A stretch of DNA of 64,000 nucleotides from Prosapia bicincta (GCA_036971475.1 JBAIZL010000005.1:67506155-67570154); one strand, 5' to 3'; positions 13,693 to 24,865 are shown, counted from the first letter of the stretch. The notes: a model not told the origin generated them from the letters alone. Translations and numbers: made by a program.

Positions 13693-14315
13693 CTAGGAAT
13701 GCTCCAAACGTACTTCCTCGGTACCATTATGTGTGTTGCTATGTCTATATATTTCATACTGTTATAGAGTGTTTAAATTATGGCCTTTGATGCATGTGTG
13801 GAGGATGCTCATTTTATATTCCATACTTTTGCATGAGTGTTTAGTGTCCATGAGGTGATTTGCGAAGGTGGATTCAATAGTAGTTTGCAGTGCGCTTTTG
13901 TGTTCTTTATATCTTTCGGCGAAAGATCTGCCTGTTTGTTCAACATAGAACTTATTGCAGTTGTTTCATTTTAGTTTGTATACTCCTGGGTTATTGTATG
14001 TGTTGGTATTGTTATTAATGCTGTGTCTGATAGCCGTTTGGCTTTTGTTTGATGTTCTTTAGGCTGCATTGTATCCTACTTTTTTTAAATGGTGTGCTAT
14101 TTTATTTGTGAGTTTGTTTATGTATGTGAGGGTGATGAATTTGTTTGTGTTTGTGTTTTAGTTGTTACTGTTCATGTTGAGTATTTTTCTGTGTAGTTTG
14201 TCTATTAAATGATTGTCATATCCATTTTGTGAGCTAAATATTTTATTGTGTTTATTTCCTCTGTGTAGTTAGTTGTGGACATAGGTATTTTATTTAGTCT
14301 GTGTAGTAAACACAC
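13693..14315 (-). pseudogene. PLE reverse transcriptase C-terminus plus GIY-YIG endonuclease, decayed
   Basis: This is the C-terminal part of the Penelope-type polyprotein, which copies the element RNA and nicks the target DNA. On the minus strand the order is a thumb-region motif (HRLNKIPMS ... EINTIKYLAHK, then NGYDNHLIDKLH after a frameshift near 14230), a linker (FITLTYINKLT), and the endonuclease core. That core reads NPGVYKLK-stop-NNCNKFYVEQTGRSF, then ERYKEHKSALQT and FANHLMDTKHSC, ending TEEVRLEHS at a TAG at 13693. CxxC-type cysteines, the Y-V-x-Q-T-G-R-S block and the conserved Arg and His are visible. The first cysteine is now a stop, and there are further stops at NAA*, LNTL* and before NTNTNKF. 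Everything upstream (the RT fingers and palm) is missing. Confidence 0.85.
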
Positions 14316-14442
14316 ATAAAAATACCATCCCAAATTATCAAACACGGCACAGATCACACATACTCTTCGATCACATCACTTCTAACTTTCAAAGAAATGA
14401 TACCGAGGAAGCACAACTGCAGCATTCCTAGCGGCAAAAATA
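14316..14442 (+). pseudogene. C-terminal end of the PLE polyprotein, second copy in opposite orientation
   Basis: About 38 plus-strand codons lead to a TAG at 14425-14427: a frame with HILFDHITSNF followed by TEEAQLQHS. The last residues match the end of the minus-strand copy (TEEVRLEHS), and the sequence after the stop is the same tail. The endonuclease core is absent because the copy is truncated at the head-to-head junction. Confidence 0.6.
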
Positions 14443-14555
14443 CGAAGCTGAAGAAGTCGTAAAACGAAAACGTTTCCTCCAAGTGTAAGTTAACAATTTA
14501 ACAACCTTTAGTTAACAAAACGTCTGGTCGCAAGTAATAGCAAAAGTGTAATAAG

Positions 14556-15008
14556 TGATTAACAACCAGCTTGTCATGAATAGCAACAAGATTTCGATAA
14601 ATAATATTTAATAAATTTTTTAGTTAATTTACAATTTTGATTGTTTTGGGGCATTATTTGCTTTAGAAATAAAAAATATAAGAAAAGGGCTTTAAAGACC
14701 TATTACACTGCCATGGTTATAAATAATATTTTTACTATATTTCATCTTAAACAAATTAATCATTTTAGGATGTAATAAAATTAATATGATCATATGAATT
14801 GAAAATAAAATGTTTTCTTTATTAACAACACCATTCTCTTACATTCTGATCCTTACATATACACTAACGGTTCAAAACTGCAAGAACAATCAAATAGTGT
14901 TTTCAATAACATTTTTGGAATCAGGTTAGTAATGGGTATACAATAGTACAGGCAAGTCAGCGGTTGAACAGTATCACTTCCTCACTGACTGGCACAAAGT
15001 GTATATAT
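14556..15008. other. Unique A+T-rich DNA, no gene recognised
   Basis: Nothing is recognisable between the PLE pair and the next palindrome. Confidence 0.5.
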
Positions 15009-15292
15009 TTATATATATATATATATATATTGAAACAAAATATGTTATTCAAATACAAGAATATATATTTATTAATTTATATCCAAATCTTTTCGTTGGT
15101 AAACAGAACCAACATCATCAGGAATGAAAATACCTTACCATCATCATTTTCATTCCTGATGATGTTGGTTCTGTTTACCAACGAAAAGCTTAAATATAAA
15201 TTAATAAATATTCTTGTATTTGAATAACCTATGTTGTTTTATATTATTAAACAAGAAAACGTATTATATACATACATATATATATATATATA
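15009..15292. mobile_element. (TA)n-flanked palindromic PLE-like tail, family with AGCTT stem III
   Basis: The left arm 15031-15131 is a near-perfect reverse complement of the right arm 15146-15245, around a loop of about 14 bp. TA tracts lie on both sides (15009-15030 and about 15277-15292). Each arm carries the hammerhead-like motif, on opposite strands. The right arm continues outward through GTATTTGAATAACC and ACAAGAAAAC to the TA tract, as in the copy at 51.4 kb. Confidence 0.8.
15152..15195 (+). ncRNA. Hammerhead-ribozyme-like motif
   Basis: ATTC, CTGATGA, extra T, GTTGGT-loop-ACCAAC (six perfect pairs), GAAA, AGCT (palindrome), TA, AAT. Stem I has lost its closing G compared with the 51.1-kb copy. 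The mirror copy on the minus strand lies at about 15086-15125. Confidence 0.5.
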
Positions 15293-15569
15293 TTAAATAT
15301 TATATTAAATATGGTGATATGTTTTCTTGTAATATAGTTAATAAATTAAAAATATTTCAAACACAAGAATACTTTTAATGAATATATTTATTCAAAGCTT
15401 TTCGCCGATAAAATAGTATCAGCATCTTCAGGAAAATAATTATCTAATAAAAAGATAATATATCTTTTTAAGATATCCTTTTATTAGATAATTATTTTCC
15501 TGAAGATGCTGATACTATTTTATCGGCGAAAAGCTTTGAATAAATATATTCATTAAAAGTATTCTTGTG

Positions 15570-15640
<71 letters not shown>

Positions 15641-15650
15641 TATATATATT
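15293..15650. mobile_element. (TA)n-flanked palindromic PLE-like tail, second family
   Basis: The left arm 15359-15457 is the reverse complement of the right arm 15472-15572, with almost no mismatches. The loop is about 14 bp and itself AT-rich and self-complementary. A 60-bp stretch before the left arm (15293-15358) is shared with 9523-9580. The TA tract 15573-15650 follows the right arm. Confidence 0.8.
15498..15543 (+). ncRNA. Hammerhead-ribozyme-like motif
   Basis: TTTC, CTGAAGA, extra T, GCTGAT-loop-ATCGGC (six pairs, one G-U), GAAA, AGCT, TT, GAAT. Stem I has three pairs. The mirror motif is present on the minus strand in the left arm. Confidence 0.5.
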
Positions 15651-15950
15651 ACAAATATTCGTCGAGCTTAGGTAGTGTTATTACAAATAAAAGAAGTACA
15701 CAAAACTCACAAATTATTAACGATTCCTTTAAAATCTGGAAATACTAATAATAATACTGAAATATTATTTATGTAGTTCATGCATATGTAATCATGCATA
15801 TGGTTATAAATTTTATTGTAATTTATTAATTAGGTATTCTTTTTGATGTATAGGTAGCAACTGTTGTTTTGACCATTGGGTGTGTCCTCGCTCACTGTAA
15901 AAATATAGAAGCGTAACCTTAATTGTAAGTTAGAGCTTGTAGTAGCAACA
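15651..15950. other. Leader to the 15.95-kb tail motif, otherwise unremarkable
   Basis: No gene is seen. The part from about 15840 may belong to the PLE-like copy that carries the motif at 15951. Confidence 0.4.
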
Positions 15951-15991
15951 CTCACTGATGATGATGACTTTGTCATTGAAACGCGTCTGAG
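15951..15991 (+). ncRNA. Hammerhead-ribozyme-like motif, single copy
   Basis: CTCA (stem I), CTGATGA (core), extra T, GATGAC-TTT-GTCATT (stem II, one G-U), GAAA, CGCG (palindromic stem III), TC as the expected cleavage dinucleotide, TGAG (perfect stem I partner). The core GAAACGCGTC is the form known from PLE hammerheads. It is the best-preserved standalone copy in the window, and no coding sequence is attached. Confidence 0.6.
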
Positions 15992-16830
15992 TTAATAAAT
16001 GAATAATTTTTGTACGTCCCTTATTTGTATAAACAATATAAAGTTTATCACTTTTTGTAAGGTTTAAGTTGTTATAACGTTTACTCTATATGAAAACTTT
16101 TATGACCGCAATTTTGTCAAGATGTGTCAAAATTGTATATATTACACTACGAGTTATTTATTGAAACTTTTAAAACAATTATAAGTGAATAACTTAGGTC
16201 AGGACATAAAACTATAAAATGTTTTAAAACGTTTTAAAATAGTTGTGTTTAAAGCATTAAATAAGGATGAAAATTTGGAAAGTTTTTATTTGAAAAAACA
16301 AACATAATGTTTTCTGAATGTAATTAAAGCAAGTCGTGTGAATATCTGCATGAAAATTTGCCTTTCAAACGACATTCATATTTAGTTTCGTAATGAGTAG
16401 CCTATAATAGTTATACATCTGTTAGAGAAAACCTTTCCAAAAACATTGTAGAAACAATTTCACTCTTTAAACCTGCAAAACTATACATGATAAATACCTT
16501 TTAAAAGTGATTGAAGTACTTTAAATAAATTTACTTAGATCACTTCAAATTACCTTATTTAACTAATTTCAAATTTCTCTATTAGCAAAAAGACTAGAAG
16601 TTTTATCGTTGCCTATGTCATAAACACATTTTTTGTAAACATTAAATTTAATTTATCGTCTTGAATTTATAAATTATTTTAAAGCTATAAGCGTTATTAA
16701 ATAGGCATCTCAGATAATTTTAATTAGGTGATTGTGTAGGTGAGACTAGGATTTCGTTCTCAAATCTTCTTAAATAAAATATGTTCATCAATTCATTGTC
16801 GAAATGAATTGAACACACAGATAAATAATT
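15992..16830. other. Unique A+T-rich DNA, no gene recognised
   Basis: The first 100 bp may be the outer tail of the element at 15951. The rest shows nothing I can name. Confidence 0.45.
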
Positions 16831-17525
16831 CAACATGTTCTTATGTATGAACCGATGGTAAAACTATAGTTAAAATTACAAAACCCATTGTACGGTTATA
16901 TTTATTCTGCTTTATAATTTAGAAAACACAATCACAAATTACCTTTTTTGTACACACAATAATTTTTAGTACAGCAGTACCAGTAATATTTATTATTGTA
17001 TCACTTCAGAACTAATAGTAATGAGCCATTGACTAATATCTCTGCTAAATCAAACCTTAGAACGGGTTTCATAAATTTACTAATTTCAATATTTCGTGGC
17101 CGTTAATTTCTTAAAACAATGGTAACATTTATTCTTTCATGATATATAATATTGTTGACACATGTGATGCTATTACCATAGCGACCTAAATTAAAATGAA
17201 ACATAACCGTAATGAGGAGTACACTCACAGCATTTTGTTAAATAAAAACACGGTTGATACGCGATTCAAAGATATCTGACTTAATAAAAATTTGGCAACG
17301 TTTCTACGCCTAAATTTAGGACTAAATCCTCATTTAGGACTACGAGTGTGATATACAGAATTAAAATTTACGTCATGAAAATTCACAACAAAATAACCAT
17401 AGAACCAAAAACATTACAATACTTTATTAACATTAATAATTTAACAAAAAAGAACACACATAAATTAAATACTAGAAAAACACACTATAAAAAGTCACAG
17501 TCTTGGATAATAACTTCATGACCAC
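16831..17525 (-). repeat. Arm A of an inverted duplication; PLE-like interspersed repeat
   Basis: This stretch is the reverse complement of about 23240-23975. Shared landmarks in order are ATGTTCTTATGTATGAACCG, the AAACACGGTTGAT word, the AATTTGGCAACGTTTCTACG string and a block ending in CTTCATG. The minus strand holds a degenerate hammerhead-like string near 17290-17330 (AATGAGGA ... AGAAACGTTG). I infer two copies of one dispersed element in opposite orientation. Confidence 0.7.
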
Positions 17526-17929
17526 CACGTTTTGTAGAGTTTTTTTACTATTTACTCTAACTTATAGTAAATAATTCAAATAAAATGACATTATTGTCGT
17601 AGTTAGTAACTGCCTATTCGCTATTTTATGAAATAATACTATTTCTAGATCTAACTAAAATAATTGAATTTATCGGTTGCCCAATCAAAAACAGATCTTG
17701 GTTAAAGTTTTCATAAATGCTGTGTAATTGTTTACACCTGTGAAGGAATATTATAAAACATGCTGTACTTATACTGAATAGAATTTCTAAAATACATTTG
17801 TTATCCTTCCCTACCCTCTTAAAGCGAGGTCTAGCCAGACCTAAAACTTTCCCTCATAATCAATCAATCCGCCCTTAGCCTGACATCTTACTTAAGCATC
17901 CCCTTTTGCGCTTAAATTCAAAGTAAAAA
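17526..17929. other. Unique DNA before the 141-bp array
   Basis: A mildly less A+T-rich patch lies at 17800-17890. No gene is recognisable. Confidence 0.45.
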
Positions 17930-19199
17930 CCAAACATGATTTGAAATAAACTGCTTACACAATACGTTTGAATAAACGGTGAATATCAGAGAATAAATAA
18001 CAATCTACTTACAAAACATTATAAATACAGTACGCGAGCAAAAGTAAATTAATGTTGATTGCAAACATATGCAAACATAATTTGAAATAAACTGCTTACA
18101 CAATACGTTTGAATAAACGGTGAATATCAGAGAATAAATAACAATCTACTTACAAAACATTATAAATACAGTACGCGAGCAAAAGTAAATTAATGTTGAT
18201 TGCAAACATATGCAAACATAATTTGAAATAAACTGCTTACACAATACGTTTGAATAAACGGTGAATATCAGAGAATAAATAACAATCTACTTACAAAACA
18301 TTATAAATACAGTACGCGAGCAAAAGTAAATTAATGTTGATTGCAAACATATTCAAACATAATTTGAAATAAACTGCTTACACAATACGTTTGAAAAAAC
18401 GGTGATTATCGGAGAATAAATAACAATCTACTTACAAAACATTATAAATACAGTACGCGAGCAAAAGTAAATTAATGTTGATTGCAAACATATGCAAACC
18501 TAATTTGAAATAAACTGCTTACACAATACGATTGAATAAACGGTGAATATCAGAGAATAAATAACAATCTACTTACAAAACATTATAAATACAGTACGCG
18601 AGCAAAAGTAAATTAATGTTGATTGCAAACATATGCAAACATAATTTGAAATAAACTGCTTACACAATACGTTTGAATAAACGGTGATTATCAGAGAATA
18701 AATAACAATCTACTTACAAAACATTATAAATACAGTACGCGAGCAAAAGTAAATTAATGTTGATTGCAAACATATGCAAACATAGATTGAAATAAACTGC
18801 TTACACAATACGTTTGAATAAACGGTGATTATCAGAGAATAAATAACAATCTACTTACAAAACATTATAAATACAGTACGCGAGCAAAAGTAAATTAATG
18901 TTAATTGCAAACATAGATTGAAATAAACTGCTTACACAATACGTTTGAATAAACGGTGATTATCAGAGAATAAATAACAATCTACTTACAAAACATTATA
19001 AATACAGTACGCGAGCAAAGGTAAATTAATGTTAATTGCAAACATAGATTGAAATAAACTGCTTACACAATACGTTTGAATAAACGGTGATTATCAGAGA
19101 ATAAATAACAATCTACTTACAAAACATTATAAATACAGTACGCGAGCAAAGGTAAATTAATGTTAATTGCAAACATATGCAAACATAGATAGAAATAAT
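17930..19199. repeat. 141-bp tandem array, about 9 copies
   Basis: The anchor word TTGAAATAAACTGCTTACAC recurs at 17941, 18082, 18223, 18364, 18505, 18646 and 18787 (spacing 141), then at 18918 and 19049 (spacing 131). The 131-bp units lack a 10-bp ATGCAAACAT-type segment. Copies are almost identical, with a few diagnostic variants: GTGAATATC in the early copies, GTGATTATC in the 18364 copy and from the 18646 copy on, GCAAAAG becoming GCAAAGG at the right end. Confidence 0.97.
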
Positions 19200-19967
19200 A
19201 ATATATATTAACAGATCTTTGTAATTTTTGACGCTTTTAAAGTAAGTTATGAATATTAACTCTTTTTGAAATAATAGAAGAACTGAGAACTTTATCTCTG
19301 TGACAAGCTAGATGTAATTGTGAGAAAACCTATTCAACGAAATCCATTAAAGTAGTTTACCCGACTATTGTTCTACGTATATTTATGCAAGTATATATTT
19401 CCTGTTGGAAACACAAAACAAAAATTATATATAATAAATTATCAATGTAAATAATAAAACAGAAGGCTCTAGAAACATAAAGGATGATGTAAAATGTTCG
19501 GTAGAAGTAAAATAGTTTTACTTTTTATTTATAGTATTGTTTAGCTATTGGTTAACTAATTTCCATGTTACATCCTTTACTTCAAGAAAATATTAAAAAA
19601 GAGTAAACATACTTTTACGTAATACAATAAACGTTCAATACGCAAATTCGAAACCTTTTATTAAATCATAAATACACATTATAATTTAAAAGGAGTATTA
19701 AAAGGCTGTAAGGTTTTATATGATTAGGAGGAATGGTTTTAGTAAAATTCCAGTGGCTTTTACTAAGTGAAAAGTACAGATTCTTTGTAACATCTTCATC
19801 CATTCCATAGTGGGTTTGTTTGGTTTTTAGGAAGCTCAAAATAAAAAGTTTAAAAATGAGTTTAGGCGACAAGATATTTATAACTATAATTACAGGGAAA
19901 TGTATAACATTGAATTTATCTCTTTTAAGGAAAGTAAAGTTATAAAATCTCAAATATCCTAACATAG
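19200..19967. other. Unique A+T-rich DNA, no gene recognised
   Basis: The minus-strand frame at 19666-19965 has no recognisable motif. Confidence 0.45.
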
Positions 19968-21013
19968 CCTATCCTCAAATACCCTATCCTCAAATATCCT
20001 AACAAATATCCTCAAACACCCTATTTTGTCTAACAAGACTGAATTTTATTATGACCAATCATTCCACCAAATCTTTCAGAAATGTCTGGCGCTTGCAAAC
20101 ACAAGAGTAAAACGCTCAAAGTGCACTACATAGATTTATAACCTTTCTTTGGTTGTCGCGATTGTTTTTATGTGTGATTTATATCTAATTATACTAATTA
20201 TTGTACAACTGGTGTCTTGTATTTCGATTTTACACTTTTATCCTGTCTTTAATATTATATTTCATAAATACGTTTATAACCTTTCTCAATTAAAAGAATC
20301 GACGAATACACCAAAGAATATTGTCCATTTAGGGTGTATTCTGGGGATACATTTTCTGTATTTAATTTAAATACATTTTTTAAATTTACAATTTAACGAA
20401 GCTATCTCCGTTTTTAAAGATAGAAAAACTTTACCAAACGTAAATTCCACTTACAATATCATACTTTAAAAACTGTTTTATGTACAAACTTACAAAATAT
20501 CCTCAAATATCCTAGCAAATATCCTCAAATACCCTATTTTGTCTAACAAGACTGAAATTTATTATGACCAATCATTCCTCCAAATCTTTCAAAAATGTCT
20601 GGCGCTTGCAAACACAAGAGTAAAACGCTCAAAGTGCACTACATAGATTTATAATCTTTCTTTGGTTGTCGCGATTGTTTTTATTTGAGATTTATATCTA
20701 ATTATACTAATTATTGTACAACTGGTGTCTTGTATTTCGATTTTACACTTTTATCCTGTCTTTAATATTATATTTCATAAATACGTTTATAACCTTTCTC
20801 AATTAAAAGAATCGACGAATACAACAAAGAATATTGTCCATTTAGGATGTATTCTGGGGATACATTTTCTGTATTTAATATAAATACATTTTTTTAAATT
20901 TACAATTTAACGAAGCTATCTCCGTTTTTAAAGATAGAAAAACTTTACCAAACGTAAATTCCACTTACAATATCATACTTTAAAAACTGTTTTATGTACA
21001 AAATTACAAAATA
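19968..21013. repeat. 513-bp tandem duplication with a 10-bp repeat at its boundary
   Basis: The unit at about 19988-20500 recurs at 20501-21013. The word GCTTGCAAACACAAGAGTAA sits at 20091 and 20604. Only scattered substitutions separate the copies. The unit starts with short repeats of ATCCTCAAAT-type words (19968-20022 and 20500-20535), which may have mediated the duplication. No coding sequence is evident. Confidence 0.93.
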
Positions 21014-23078
21014 AACCTAAAATAAATTTTACCAAATTCTTTAACATGAGAATTTGCCTGCATATAAGGCGTGAATTTGAGTGTGTTTTGGTTATTAAAT
21101 AAATTTAATTGACCTTAAGCTATGGGAAAACTATTTGGATTCATTATTTTGTCTGCTTAAAGCGATTCACTATAACAAACCACCACTAACACACATAGAA
21201 CGCAATTCCTAGTTTTAATTGCAGCGAGACCGGATAAAAGTTCATTTAATACGTGGACAAATGATCAGGGACTTACACTTTAATTGGAGCTAAATAACTC
21301 AATGGAAACCCATTTAGACGCTTTTGTTAAGCCCTTCATCCTACATCACAATTGTTTTCTAATGAAAAATCGAAGAATCCTTTTAAAATTTTATTATCGA
21401 GAGATCAATTTATAAAGACAAACTTATATGTTTGCCAATGATATTTTTAACACACGTAAATATGAGTAAAAATTCCAGAGAAGTAAGTGGTAAATCTGTG
21501 ACCACATTTTATACCTCAATTACGTTGCAATAAATTACAGATTATTTTAGTACGAGAGAGTCATGTATACCAGGTTACACGTAGCGGTGCCTCAAGCTGT
21601 AAGGTAAGGATGTGAGTTAAAACAGGGATTTCTGTAAAAGAAACAATTCTTTTTCTGGGATATTAAAATAATTTCGCACATATAAAATGTATTATGTACG
21701 AGATAAAACTATTCTCCGAAGGTAGCCAGATGTACAATGGATGTGCACCTACATTAACCAGGCGTATATCAACCCCATGTTCACCTAGCTTAAGGATGTG
21801 TAATAAGTTCCTAGGAATATTTCAATTTCTCTCAATTTTTATTGAAACTTTAGTTTCAATGCTATTGTATACCTCGTTCAATGGTCTTACTTTGTGTAAC
21901 GATGGGATGATCCTTAAAATAAACATGACTTCTGCATTTTTGTTGGAAAAAAGAATAGAGTTGAAATGAGTTGCATAGAGTTTGAAAAAGAAACAAGTTA
22001 GTAAAGCCCATGTATATTTTTGAACGATATCAGAATGAATCTGTGTAAAACCGACAAAGTATAGAGCTCCTTCAGGGATACTAGATTATTCATAGGAGCA
22101 GTAAATTAGACTATCCCAAGGGATAACTATGCTGATAATTTGGTCCTTCTTGAGACGGAATTCCTGAGATGTTTTATTTTTTCACTCTTTTACTTCAGTA
22201 GATCCCTTATTATAGCTATTGCCAGTATATTTGTCCGAGACAGTACTACATACATAGCCTAATGACTATATGTGATGATCAATTTTAATTGACATCACCT
22301 TCTAAAATAGGAAACAGTTTCCCATATGTTTAGTGTTTTTAAACAATAATATCTTTCAAAAATAGGGGCAAAATAGGGATCACTTAAACACTTTAAGTTT
22401 ATATTGCACTCGGGTAATTTTCTGTTTATAAATTAAACCACGACAGTAGAAAGTACATTTTCGAACTTTTCAAGCGCATTGTCACCAAATGATAAATTAT
22501 ATAATAAACAATGTGTAATGGGCTACATAAGTAAATATAAAATAAAATATTTTTATTTTATTTTTTTAAACTAAACGTTTGACTACAGCAGTAAATTTGA
22601 TAACATTAAGAGGTATTGAGTACAATTAGGAGAGAAAATTTCCTAAACAATTTCCCGCTAGTTGAGAAATAATTGTTCCATTTTCGAGCCAGGTATGTAC
22701 AACTGATATATGGACATAACACGCGGTTTGAACACTGTATATTACAAACGTCCAAGGTGCAAACACTATGTTACAACTAGGCTGTGTAAACGTGTATTAC
22801 AAATGACAGAGAACATGGTCCATATGAAAACAGTTTTGACAATTTAAGGCAATTCACCTAACGATTATTGAACTGGAATCATGATCAACAGAGGTGGGAA
22901 TAATTTCTATGTTGGGGTTGTCCCTAAATATGTATCATTAAATATATACATCAAATAGTAAATTGGTTTGATCTTTGTTTTTGTTAGTACAACTGAGATG
23001 GATTTTTTATTTTAATAAAGAATATTTTGTAGTAAAGTAAAAAAACGAATAATGGGTGAGTCAAAGAGACGGGATATA
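21014..23078. other. Unique A+T-rich DNA, no gene recognised
   Basis: The plus-strand frame at 21694-21969 is open but resembles no known family. Confidence 0.45.
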
Positions 23079-23468
23079 TTAAAAATTTGGCAACGTTTCT
23101 ACGACTAAATTGTCGTCCTCATTAAGGTCTACATGAATAATAAACAGAATTACCATTTACGTCAAAAACATTCACAACAAAATTACAACTAAAAAACACA
23201 AATAAATGAAATAGTAAAAAACTCTATAAAACGTTATAGGCATGAAGATATTATCAAAGACTATGACTTTTTATAGTATTTTTCAATTATTTAATTTATT
23301 TGTGTTATTGTTTTGTCAATTTATTATTATTAATAAATTATTGTAATGTTTTTGGTTTTATGGTAATTTTGTTGTGAATTTTTATGACGTAGATGTTAAT
23401 TCTGTTTATTATACTCGTAGTCCTAAATGAGGACGACAGTTTAGTCGTAGAAACGTTGCCAAATTTTT
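23079..23468. mobile_element. Head-to-head palindrome of the 17-kb PLE-like repeat
   Basis: The left arm, about 23079-23232, carries a deletion near 23190. It is the reverse complement of the right arm, about 23266-23468. Both outer ends carry the string AATTTGGCAACGTTTCTACG (or its complement) with the hammerhead-like AATGAGGA...GACGAC...GTAGAAACG region next to it. The left arm is in the same orientation as 17278-17525. Confidence 0.7.
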
Positions 23469-23975
23469 GTTAAGTCAGATTTCTTTGAATCACGGATCAA
23501 CCGTGTTTTTATTTAACAAAATGCTGTGATTGTACACCTCATCAAGGTTATGTTTTATTTTAATTTAGGTTGCTATGGTAATAGCATCACATGTGTAAAC
23601 AATATTATATATCATGATAGACTAAATGTTACCATTGTTTTAAAAAATGCTCACGAAATTTGTAGTAAATTTATGAAAAACGTTCTAAGGTAAAACCTAT
23701 TCGATTTAGCTAAACGATATTAGTCAATGGCTTATTATTATTAGTTTTAAAGCGATACAATAAAATTCTTACTAATACTGTTATAACAACAAGTGTTTGT
23801 AAAGTAGGAATTACAAAAAGTAATTGTAGAAGATAACAGGTAGAATTACAAAGAAAGGTTATTTCTGATTGTGTTTTCTAAATTTAAAAGCAGAATAAAT
23901 ATAACCGTACAATGGGTTTTGTATTTTTAACGATAGTTTTACCATCGGTTCATACATAAGAACATGTTTTCGTTT
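23240..23975 (+). repeat. Arm B of the inverted duplication
   Basis: Reverse complement of 16831-17525 with moderate divergence and small indels. It overlaps the right arm of the palindrome at 23079-23468, so this copy is part of the head-to-head structure, while arm A is a single copy. Confidence 0.7.
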
Positions 23976-24865
23976 TAAAAATCAATGCGACTAATTGGTT
24001 TGAATCTATTTTATCAGGAGGTGACACACAGAATATAAGATAACAATATCCTACGATTTTCTTATAAATTTAAAGCTAATATGGACCTCATTCTTAATAC
24101 AAATGGTCCCTAAAATTCCTATTTAATAGACAAAAAAACAATATACATTGTTAGATCCGCATTGCCAGAAGGAAATTTTTAACGACGTTGAGGTCAGCGC
24201 ATAAATGAATCAGATTCTTCTCGTCATAAGGTAACTGGATCTACCGTGGCGTTAAATGATGCTGTGATAGGATGAGCAATTCTTGGGAATTCTTAAATCT
24301 GTAGGAAATTTGATTATTGCTGGAACTTAGGAAAGTATTTTCTGTGATTCACTATAATATTCTTCGTCAAGCGTTCCAGCTCTGATGCATAGTGTACCCT
24401 TCACTGAGAAGTTCTAAGAAGGAAGTGATACTGTTTTAGAGTGGGAAACAAGAATTACAAGCTGTTACGACACACTTTGTTCGGTTACGAGTGGCCTGTA
24501 TGTACAAAGAGTCCAGCAATCTAACTGTTATCATCAATTTATTCTGATTAAGACATCTCACCTTGATTCTAGAAAAGGAATGAATTGTTTTCACTTAGAT
24601 ACCGCAATACTAAATAGCTGTATTTATTTATAGAAATATTTGGTTTTTAGTTAAGAAAATAATTGGGTTTTTTTTTTTGAAGCGCAGCTGAGGAGTTGTA
24701 TACATTATGACTCCACGGAACCAACCTTTCATCAGGAGATTACCTATGGTTCTTCAAAGGAGACTTAGTCATGTTTGTTATGCATACAGGAGTTGGGTTT
24801 TAGAGGACTCTTCGTGTTGCACGAACCATTGAATATAAAGATTATAATGTACAATTATGGATTTG
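23976..24865. other. Unique DNA before the 66-bp array
   Basis: Some balanced-composition stretches (24.2-24.8 kb), but no recognisable gene or element. Confidence 0.45.

Larger units (their letters stand above)
13570..14555. mobile_element. Head-to-head pair of truncated Penelope-like element copies
   Basis: Arms 13570-13704 and 14420-14555 are reverse complements and carry the 3' tail of the same element. A minus-strand copy runs from about 14315 down to 13570 and keeps the C-terminal coding region. A plus-strand copy runs from about 14316 to 14555 and keeps only the last coding codons plus the tail. The 5' ends meet near 14310, the inverted arrangement typical of PLE insertions. Confidence 0.8.

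Noticed and set aside
21694..21969. 91-codon plus-strand frame beginning MYEIKLFSEG
   Set aside because: Looked at as a possible mobile-element remnant, but no family motif could be named.
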